Of a stretch of DNA of 10,103 bases, positions 1 through 5,578 are shown in pieces. The notes under the pieces are model-generated. The model worked only from the letters and a program-made list of their open reading frames with translations, made no database searches and was not told where the DNA came from. A program made the position numbers and the translations under genes. The number at the start of each line of letters is the position of its first letter. Within the stretch, counting starts at the first letter, position 1. This DNA comes from Gemmatimonadaceae bacterium (GTDB lineage: Bacteria > Gemmatimonadota > Gemmatimonadetes > Gemmatimonadales > Gemmatimonadaceae): assembly GCA_014379705.1 (NCBI GenBank), contig JACMLI010000654.1:1-10103 (forward strand), written 5' to 3'.

Positions 1-1
1 C

Positions 2-118
2 GACGCGAACCCGCTCGAGCGCGTGTCGAACATCCGCAACGGTCGCTGGGTGGTGGCGAATGGTCGCATGTACGAGACGGCGGCGCTCTGGAAGTTGGCG
101 GGGTTCACGTCGCGCTGA
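2..118 (+). CDS. Amidohydrolase-family protein, C-terminal end only
   Basis: The window opens inside a reading frame that runs to a TGA at 116-118. The visible 38 residues begin DANPLERVSNIRNGRWVVAN and continue with a G-R-M-Y segment. This resembles the last beta-strands of the small beta-sandwich domain in metal-dependent amidohydrolases (imidazolonepropionase/prolidase-like group), which commonly end with a 'DPL..I.N...V..NG..Y' pattern. Those enzymes hydrolyse C-N bonds, often in cyclic amides or dipeptides, using one or two metal ions. The metal-binding histidines would lie upstream, outside the window, so substrate and activity cannot be judged. The gene is on the same strand as the P460-family gene, 115 bases before its start, with no sign of coupling. 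The family call rests on a short but characteristic tail. Confidence 0.7.
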   Translation, partial: DANPLERVSNIRNGRWVVANGRMYETAALWKLAGFTSR

Positions 119-233
119 GGGCACGCGCGCCCTGAGGGGCCGCTCGCCGTTTGGATACGCAGCCTGACCGCTCGTCCCCGTGCCATGGAGCGCCTGGAGT
201 GGGCGCGCGATGTTGTCGCCAACGGAGAATCCC

Positions 234-707
234 ATGCGCCCCACCCTGTTCATCGTCACCGCCGTCGCTGCGGTCCTTGCCGCCCGGTCGAATCCCCCTG
301 CGGTGCCATTCCCGGAGGGCTTTCGGGAATGGGCGCACGTGAAGTCGGGCCTTATCGGTCCGACGAGCGAACGCTTTGCGGGACTCGGCGGACTGCACCA
401 CGTGTACGCCAACCCCGCGGCGCGCCGCGCGCTGGCCGACGGCCAGTGGACGGATGGCGCAATCATCGTCCTCGATCGGTTCGAAGCCCTCGAGGCGAAT
501 GGGGACACGAAGGAGGGCAAGCGCCTTTCCCTCGACGTGATGGTCCGGGACAGCGCGCGCTACAGCACAACCGGCGGCTGGGGCTTCGAGCGCTTTGCCG
601 GTGACACGCGCAACGGTGTGGTCGGCGCGAACGCCGCGAACGCCTGCTTCACGTGCCATGCGGCGCAGGCGAACCCGCGGATGGTGTTCACCAGTTGGCG
701 ACCGTAG
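234..707 (+). CDS. Cytochrome P460-family periplasmic c-type heme protein
   Basis: A 157-residue protein with a hydrophobic N-terminal signal segment (residues 4-17) and one heme c motif, C138-F-T-C141-H142, close to the C-terminus, as is usual for cytochrome P460 and cytochrome c'-beta. Family landmarks in order are FPEGFREW (26-33), HHVYANPAA (55-63), TDGAIIV (73-79), VRDS (104-107), GGWGFERF (114-121) and the CXXCH with MVFT (150-153) after it. Family members act in the periplasm and bind or oxidise small nitrogen species: hydroxylamine and NO in P460, NO in cytochrome c'-beta. Aligned by eye with the Nitrosomonas P460 sequence as I remember it, the heme-crosslinking lysine falls at Leu80, so a c'-beta-like role is possible. 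I chose the ATG at 234 because GGAG at 224-227 sits six bases upstream and a signal peptide follows; an in-frame extension to 180 has neither. There is no lipobox cysteine. It appears to be a single-gene unit. Confidence 0.85.
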   Translation: MRPTLFIVTAVAAVLAARSNPPAVPFPEGFREWAHVKSGLIGPTSERFAGLGGLHHVYANPAARRALADGQWTDGAIIVLDRFEALEANGDTKEGKRLSLDVMVRDSARYSTTGGWGFERFAGDTRNGVVGANAANACFTCHAAQANPRMVFTSWRP

Positions 708-716
708 GACAACGCA

Positions 717-732
717 CCGGGGCTCGGCCCGG
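717..732 (+). terminator. Possible weak hairpin after the P460-family gene
   Basis: Ten bases after the P460-family stop, C717-C718 and G720-C723 can pair with G727-C730 and G731-G732 across a TCG loop, leaving G719 bulged. The stem is entirely G-C but no T-run follows, so termination here is only a possibility. Confidence 0.22.
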
Positions 733-758
733 GGCCTTCATCTCGTGGGCGGGGCGCG

Positions 759-764
759 TAGTTT
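759..764 (+). promoter_or_regulatory. Possible -10 element (TAGTTT) giving a near-leaderless thioesterase mRNA
   Basis: TAGTTT lies nine bases before the thioesterase ATG at 774, in the only AT-containing spot of a GC-rich gap. No Shine-Dalgarno sequence lies between it and the ATG. Used as a -10 element, it would start transcription about at the ATG. It matches TATAAT at only three positions and no good -35 is seen, so this is a weak call. Confidence 0.22.
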
Positions 765-773
765 ACCCCGCCA

Positions 774-1196
774 ATGTCGACCGCCCCCGCCGAGCCTTCA
801 GTCTTCGAGATCCCGATCGTCGTCACCACTGCCGACATCGACGACATGGACCACGTGAACAACGTGGTGTACCTGTCCTGGGTGCAGGACGTGGCCCTCG
901 CCCACTGGCGAGCGTGCGCCACGCCCGAGATGCTCGAGACCCTGGGCTGGATGGCGACGCGCCACGAGCTGGACTACCTGCGGGCTGCTGTCCTGGGCGA
1001 CGCCATCACGGCGCGGACATGGATCGGGACCGTCGACTCCCGCCGATTCGAGCGTTTCACGGAGATCGTCCGCACGGCTGACGGCGTCGTGCTGGCCCGA
1101 GGACGCACGCTGTGGCTCCTCGTAAGTCGGGTGACTGGCCGCATCACGCGCATCACGCCAGAGCTTCGGGCACGGTTCCCCGCAAGCGTGGTCTGA
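774..1196 (+). CDS. Hot-dog-fold acyl-CoA thioesterase (4HBT/FadM-like)
   Basis: A 140-residue cytosolic protein, the usual length of a single hot-dog domain. Residues 21-33 read DIDDMDHVNNVVY, the signature of 4-hydroxybenzoyl-CoA thioesterase-like enzymes. In this signature an Asp before the long helix acts in catalysis and the H-V-N-N segment starts that helix. HELDYLRAAVLGD (64-76) is the second conserved strand-turn of the family. Such enzymes hydrolyse acyl- or aroyl-CoA thioesters to free acid and CoA, usually as dimers or tetramers. The substrate cannot be predicted here. No ribosome-binding site precedes the ATG, so the start is taken from family length. The last 44 bases (1153-1196) overlap, tail to tail, the coding end of the kinase on the opposite strand. 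Family assignment is confident; physiological role is unknown. Confidence 0.85.
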   Translation: MSTAPAEPSVFEIPIVVTTADIDDMDHVNNVVYLSWVQDVALAHWRACATPEMLETLGWMATRHELDYLRAAVLGDAITARTWIGTVDSRRFERFTEIVRTADGVVLARGRTLWLLVSRVTGRITRITPELRARFPASVV

Positions 1197-3006
1197 GAGA
1201 GGTGGACTCCTGCCTGACGCCGTCGGACGCCCCCTCGCCATCAGGCCGGGACAACGGGATTTCGAGCACGAAGCAGGCGCCGCCGCCGTCCGCACCTTCG
1301 ACCGTCAGGTCCCCTCCGTTCGCCCGCGCGAAGGCCCGGGAGATCGCGAGGCCGAGACCGACCCCTTCGGCCTTCGTCGTATAGAGCGGTTCGAAGATCC
1401 GTTCGCGATCGGCCAGGGGCACTCCGGCTCCCGAGTCCTCCACGGTGATACGAAGCCGGCATTGCGTCGCGACGGCGCTCACGCGAAGGCGTCCAACGCC
1501 CTGCATTTCCTGCACGGCGTTGGTCACGAGGTTCCAGACGATCTGGCCCACCTGGTCGCGATCGAGTGGAACGTGAGGCAGTTCGGCGTCGTATTCCTTC
1601 TCGACTCGCAGCGTGGAGGGCGTATTGGCCCGGAGCAGCAGGTCATCGAGGAGGCGCGGCACGTCGACAAGTTCGATCACCGGGGCCCCCGATCGCGCGC
1701 GATCGAGGAGGTCGGTGATGATGCGCTGCGACAGCCGGATCTGCTCACGCAGCATGGTCGCGTAGCCACGCAACTTCGGGGATGCGTCGGGAAGGGCATC
1801 GATGAGGAAGACGACGTTGCTCATCACGCCGAGTGGATTGCGTAGCTCATGACCCACGCTGCCGGAGAGCCGTCCCAGCGTCGCGAAGCGCTCGCTTTGC
1901 TTGAGCTCCCCGTGCAACCGGTGCAATCCATCGAGCGCCCCCCGGAGCTCGTCGGTCCGCGTGTCCACTTCCGATTCGAGCTGGTCGCGCACGTGACGCA
2001 CGGCCGTGGACATGGCGTCGAACGCCCGCGCCAGGCGCCCGATCTCATCACCGCGGTCGATCGCCACGAGCGTCACATCCCGTTCACCGCGCGCGATCGC
2101 CTCCGTCGCGGCCGTGAGCTGCAGCAAGGGGCCCGTGAGCCGGCGACTGAGTCGCAGCCCGAACAGCGCGCCGGCGATCGCGATGAGCGATCCCGAAAGG
2201 ACGAAGGGAACGAGTACGTCCCGTGCCGGTGCGAGGACGGTGCGCTCGGGGAGCTCCACCGCGTAGCGCCACGGCGTCCCTTTCACTGCTATCGACGCGC
2301 CCAACCACCGCTCATCGCCGCGCCGGTGCACGGCCATGTGGTCGTCCTTGAAGTCATACATCAGGGAGGTGGCTCCCAGATACAGCTTGCCGCCGTCATT
2401 GCCCGTGAGCAGTACGGCATCGCGTCCGAGGCGATTGGCAATCACTCGGCTGTTCGCGCTGCGTACGCCTAGTCGGCGCGTGACACGAATCGCTCCCACA
2501 CCCTCCCCGCCATCCTTCACCGGCGCCATCGAGGCGAAGAAGAGCCGGTCGTTGTGCTGCTCGATCGGGCCGACGGTGGCGACGGCCGGGATCGCAAGGT
2601 CGGCGACGCGTGACGGGTGGTGCTTGTCGAGGGGCAGCGTCTGGCGCACGACTCCCGCACGATCGATCGCTTCAACAGTGATTGTGGTATCCAGCCCCAC
2701 GAGTCGCTGGAGTGCGGCCGTCGTGGCAGGCGACGCCGGATGTCCGTGCCGCAGCATGTCGCGCACCGCCGGATCGCTCGCGGCCGTCGTGAGTCGCTCG
2801 AGTTCAATGATCGCGCCGAGCTCGCTGATCGTCTTCACTTCCGTGAGCAGCGCGCGGAACGTCATCTCCGCATTCTTGATCGTCGATTCGCGAACGGCGC
2901 GATAGGCCACGACGCCGAAGGCGGCGACGGTGAGCATAGCGCACGAGGCAAAGGCGAGCGGGAGTTTCCAATGCAGCGACCACCGGCCGGGTCGCCATTG
3001 ACTCAC
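1153..3006 (-). CDS. Membrane sensor histidine kinase (HAMP, HisKA, HATPase), orphan
   Basis: With the GTG at 3006 the protein has 617 residues. In order it has a short basic N-terminus, TM1 (about 15-35), an extracytoplasmic sensor region (about 36-264) that I cannot assign to a named family, TM2 (about 265-287), a HAMP linker (about 286-340) and a coiled segment. The dimerisation/phospho-acceptor helix reads GHELRNPLG, with H386 phosphorylated. The ATP-binding domain has the N box (WNLVTNA, N496), DSGAG (524-528), IFEPLYTTK (537-545) and GVGLGLA (548-554). All catalytic boxes are intact, so it should autophosphorylate. No response regulator adjoins it, so its partner lies elsewhere. The start is uncertain: the frame stays open to an ATG at 3225, with other starts at 3066 (GTG) and 3126 (TTG). 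I prefer 3006 because it puts TM1 near the N-terminus and avoids overlap with the divergent hydrolase start. The residues upstream are proline/arginine-rich and less coding-like. Confidence 0.9.
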   Translation of the reverse strand: MSQWRPGRWSLHWKLPLAFASCAMLTVAAFGVVAYRAVRESTIKNAEMTFRALLTEVKTISELGAIIELERLTTAASDPAVRDMLRHGHPASPATTAALQRLVGLDTTITVEAIDRAGVVRQTLPLDKHHPSRVADLAIPAVATVGPIEQHNDRLFFASMAPVKDGGEGVGAIRVTRRLGVRSANSRVIANRLGRDAVLLTGNDGGKLYLGATSLMYDFKDDHMAVHRRGDERWLGASIAVKGTPWRYAVELPERTVLAPARDVLVPFVLSGSLIAIAGALFGLRLSRRLTGPLLQLTAATEAIARGERDVTLVAIDRGDEIGRLARAFDAMSTAVRHVRDQLESEVDTRTDELRGALDGLHRLHGELKQSERFATLGRLSGSVGHELRNPLGVMSNVVFLIDALPDASPKLRGYATMLREQIRLSQRIITDLLDRARSGAPVIELVDVPRLLDDLLLRANTPSTLRVEKEYDAELPHVPLDRDQVGQIVWNLVTNAVQEMQGVGRLRVSAVATQCRLRITVEDSGAGVPLADRERIFEPLYTTKAEGVGLGLAISRAFARANGGDLTVEGADGGGACFVLEIPLSRPDGEGASDGVRQESTSLRPRLRGTVPEALA

Positions 3007-3223
3007 GGCGCCTGTCGTCCCCTTCGGCACGGGCGTCTGGGGTCGGGGGACCTCTGATTCGCTCACGGCGGCTGGTCGAGGTTGGTTGGAGGCCGAGAAG
3101 CTCGGGCGCGCCGCGGGCGGAATCAAGTCATCTTGTTGACTACCGGGGACTACCTCGCACGAGAGAGCCGCTTGACGCCGAGGACGCAACACGCGACGCT
3201 TGCCATCCCTCCGCCCCGACCTC
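3007..3223. promoter_or_regulatory. Divergent control region between kinase and serine hydrolase
   Basis: These 217 bases separate two divergently read genes and should hold both promoters, unless the kinase starts further upstream. The stretch 3121-3160 is less GC-rich than its surroundings and contains a direct repeat, GACTACC at 3138-3144 and again at 3148-3154, exactly ten bases apart. I see no convincing -35/-10 pair and no Shine-Dalgarno before the hydrolase ATG at 3224. Part of this region (3007-3126) could be kinase N-terminal coding sequence if a TTG at 3126 or the GTG at 3066 is used. Confidence 0.4.
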
Positions 3224-4693
3224 ATGCGCCGTCACTGCCTCCACGGTCCCGCCATCGCCCTTCTGGCGACCCTGCTCTCGTCTGCCGTCCCGCTGATCGC
3301 GAGCTCGGCCCAAGGGTCGCCCGCGACCAGCAGCGTCGCCTCCGACCCCGACGTGCTCGGCGCTCAGCGGCTCTTTGCCGCATGGATCGAGGGGCAGATC
3401 GCTTACAGGGGGCTCCCCGGAGTCTCCGTCGGCGTGGTGTCCGACCAGGAGCTCGTGTGGTCGAAGGGCTTTGGTTTTGCCGATGTGAAGGCGAAGACGC
3501 CGATGAGTCCCGCCACCAAGTTTCGCATGGCGTCGCACAGCAAGGTCTTCACGGCGACGGCGATCATGCAGCTCCGGGAGCAAGGCAAGCTCCGCCTCGA
3601 CGACCCCGTCTCGAAGTACCTGCCCTGGTTCAAGGTCAAGCCGACGGCGGACGACGACGGCGAGATCACGATCGAGCAGCTGCTCACGCACAGCTCGGGA
3701 CTTCCGCGGGAAGCCGGCGACCACTGGACGACGAACAAGTTCCCGACGGTGGACGAGATCAAGGCGTTGGTCGCGCATCGCCAGGCGGCGTTTCCGCCCG
3801 CGACGCGCTGGAAGTACTCGAACCTGGCGTATTCGATCGCCGGCATGGTCGTGGAATCGGTGAGCGGCGTGTCGTGGGCCGACTACCTGCAGCAGCACAT
3901 CTTCCAGCCGTTGAGCATGACGGCGTCGAGCGTCGACAAGCCGGTCGAGGGCCTGACGGTCGGGTACGGGCGTCGCATGCCGGACGGGTCCCGCGCCATC
4001 ATCCCGTTCATCGACGCGAAGGGCATGGGGTCCGCGACGGGCCTCACGTCGAACGTCGAGGACATGGCGAAGTTCGTCTCGGCGCAGTTCCGGAAGGGTC
4101 CGCGCGGTGGCCGCCAGATCCTGTCGACCGGTTCGCTGCGCGAGATGCATCGTGTGCGCTCGCTCGACAACAACTGGACCTCGGGCACGGGCATCGGGTT
4201 CGGCGTCAACCGCTTCCGCGACAAGACCTACGTCGGCCATGGTGGCGGGTACCTCGGCAACACCACGCAGACGATGATCCAGCTCGACAGCAAGGTTGCC
4301 GTGATCGTGCTGACCAATACCAACGACTCGGACCCTGGCGGCATCGCACGGCAGCTGATGAACACGGTGGGTGAGGCGGTCGCCAAGGCCGCGGCGCCCA
4401 AGCCTGTGGTGGTGGCCTGGGACCCGTCGTGGACGCGTTTCGCCGGGCTGTATCGCGGCGACTGGGGCGACCAGCAGATCGTCGCGCTCAAGGATCGCCT
4501 CGTGTTGATCACCCCGAACGGCGACAACGTCGACACACCGACGACCCTGGAGTCGCTTGGCGGCGGGCGCTTCCGCCTGATGGCCGCAACCGGCGGGGGC
4601 GCCATCGGGGAGGTCGTGCGCTTCGTGGAGGAGAACGGGCAGGTGGTGCGCATGTACGTCGGCGACGGCTACTCGCAACGCGTCCGGAACTGA
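3224..4693 (+). CDS. Exported serine hydrolase, class C beta-lactamase/penicillin-binding-like
   Basis: A 489-residue protein that starts with a signal peptide (MRRH followed by a hydrophobic stretch to about residue 28), so it probably acts in the periplasm or outside the cell. The three active-site motifs of the serine beta-lactamase-like family are all present: S104-H-S-K107 (nucleophile and general base), Y198-S-N200, and H339-G-G in place of the KTG triad. Relatives include AmpC, EstB-type esterases and D-amino-acid or D-Ala-D-Ala peptidases. HGG rather than KTG favours an esterase or peptidase over a true beta-lactamase. A C-terminal beta-rich extension (about 395-489, beginning near FAGLYRGDW) resembles the barrel-like domain often fused to these enzymes. 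I chose the ATG at 3224 because the signal peptide follows it directly; a TTG at 3200 would add eight residues. No ribosome-binding site is visible. It stands alone between the divergent kinase and a convergent terminator. Confidence 0.92.
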   Translation: MRRHCLHGPAIALLATLLSSAVPLIASSAQGSPATSSVASDPDVLGAQRLFAAWIEGQIAYRGLPGVSVGVVSDQELVWSKGFGFADVKAKTPMSPATKFRMASHSKVFTATAIMQLREQGKLRLDDPVSKYLPWFKVKPTADDDGEITIEQLLTHSSGLPREAGDHWTTNKFPTVDEIKALVAHRQAAFPPATRWKYSNLAYSIAGMVVESVSGVSWADYLQQHIFQPLSMTASSVDKPVEGLTVGYGRRMPDGSRAIIPFIDAKGMGSATGLTSNVEDMAKFVSAQFRKGPRGGRQILSTGSLREMHRVRSLDNNWTSGTGIGFGVNRFRDKTYVGHGGGYLGNTTQTMIQLDSKVAVIVLTNTNDSDPGGIARQLMNTVGEAVAKAAAPKPVVVAWDPSWTRFAGLYRGDWGDQQIVALKDRLVLITPNGDNVDTPTTLESLGGGRFRLMAATGGGAIGEVVRFVEENGQVVRMYVGDGYSQRVRN

Positions 4694-4709
4694 GCCTTGC
4701 CCGGCGGAT

Positions 4710-4733
4710 GTCGCGCGCCTAACGACGCGCGAC
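4710..4733. terminator. Bidirectional hairpin between convergent genes
   Basis: GTCGCGCG (4710-4717) pairs perfectly with CGCGCGAC (4726-4733) around the eight-base loop CCTAACGA. It lies in the 45-base gap between the ends of the serine hydrolase (+) and the di-cupredoxin lipoprotein (-). Position and symmetry suit a shared transcription terminator for both strands. There is no T-run on either side, so an intrinsic mechanism would be non-canonical. Confidence 0.55.
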
Positions 4734-4738
4734 GACCA

Positions 4739-5578
4739 TCAACGCACCACGATTTCCTTGAACATGCCGAGCGTGGCATGGACCGGTGAGTCCGGGGTAT
4801 CCTGGAACTCGCAGAGGAGAATGTACGAGCGCCCCGATTCGAGCTGCGCGCGCATCGCAAAGCGGTTCGTGTCCCCCGCGTAGGCGGTGAGGATCGCCCC
4901 GTCGTTGTCGTACAGCGAGTCGATGTTGCGCTTCTGCAGGTATTCGGACATGAAAAAGCTTGCGGTCGCCCCTCGCTTGATGCGCGCGAACGAGATCTCG
5001 TGTCGCTGCGCGCCTGTGTTCTGCATCCGGAACTCGGTCAGGCCCGCCGGAAGGGTGTCGGGCAGCCGGAACGCGTAGTCTCCGGCGTCCACGTTCACGA
5101 CCTGCGCACCAAGCGCGGCCGATGCGGGGCTCGCGTCACGCACGTGGATGCGCTTGAACATCCCGAGCGTCGCATGCTGCGGCTTGCCCTCGCCATCGGT
5201 GAAATTGCACCAGAGCACATAGTCACGCCCCGGCTCGAAGTTCACGACGAGTTCACCATCGCCGGTCTTCGCTGGCGGCGCGAAGAGCACGGCATTTCCG
5301 CCTTCGATGAAGGGACGCACGGTCAGGGCTGCCGCCTGCGCATCGATAAGGTCCTTGACGGTCGACCCTCGTTGGAGCTTCATGACGATCATCTCATGCA
5401 GCACCTTGCCGTCGTTCCGCAATCGGACGACTGTGCGCCCGGCATCCACGCTATCCGGCACCTGAAAGGCATACTCCATCCCGATCACTTCAAGGACGCG
5501 TTCCGCCGGCCGCTCTGCGCACGCCGAGAGCACACCGAGTGCGAGGACGAGAGACGCAGCGCGCGGCATTCCGTTCAC
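4739..5578 (-). CDS. Lipoprotein with two tandem cupredoxin-like domains
   Basis: A 279-residue protein with a lipoprotein signal peptide (hydrophobic 8-18, lipobox L17-S-A-C20), so it is probably anchored to a membrane facing the periplasm. After the signal come two repeats of one domain, about 29-147 and 161-278. Each opens with YAF, has an H-E pair (H61, H193), and ends in a strand with C (C124, C256) then HATLGMF (H135/M140, H267/M272). His-Cys-His-Met is the type 1 copper ligand set of plastocyanin-like proteins, and the two copies are offset by exactly 132 residues at every ligand. The Cys-to-His spacing (ten residues between) is longer than in plastocyanin. The likely role is electron transfer or copper binding. 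The GTG start at 5578 overlaps the dehydrogenase stop (GTGA), implying translational coupling; an ATG three codons in (5569) is the alternative. I recognise no named family for the whole protein. Confidence 0.8.
   Translation of the reverse strand: MNGMPRAASLVLALGVLSACAERPAERVLEVIGMEYAFQVPDSVDAGRTVVRLRNDGKVLHEMIVMKLQRGSTVKDLIDAQAAALTVRPFIEGGNAVLFAPPAKTGDGELVVNFEPGRDYVLWCNFTDGEGKPQHATLGMFKRIHVRDASPASAALGAQVVNVDAGDYAFRLPDTLPAGLTEFRMQNTGAQRHEISFARIKRGATASFFMSEYLQKRNIDSLYDNDGAILTAYAGDTNRFAMRAQLESGRSYILLCEFQDTPDSPVHATLGMFKEIVVR

Noticed and set aside
118..133. Hairpin AGGGC...GCCCT just after the amidohydrolase stop as a terminator
   Set aside because: The stem is only five base pairs, overlaps the stop codon, and lacks a T-run; such stems are expected by chance at this GC content.
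1690..1705. 16-base perfect palindrome CGATCGCGCGCGATCG
   Set aside because: It lies inside kinase coding sequence and is built from CGATCG/GCGC words common in this DNA. GCGATCGC-type words also appear at several other coding sites, so there is no sign of a specific regulatory site.
1849..2472. + strand open frames (for example 1462-1845, 1849-2472, 2336-2905) inside the sensor kinase
   Set aside because: They are antisense to a kinase with intact domains and show low-complexity composition without any recognisable motif.
3140..4678. Long open frame on the - strand (512 codons) and another on the + strand (3082-4374) across the serine hydrolase
   Set aside because: Both are arginine/histidine-rich shadow frames typical of GC-rich DNA. 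The hydrolase frame carries all the catalytic motifs and a signal peptide.
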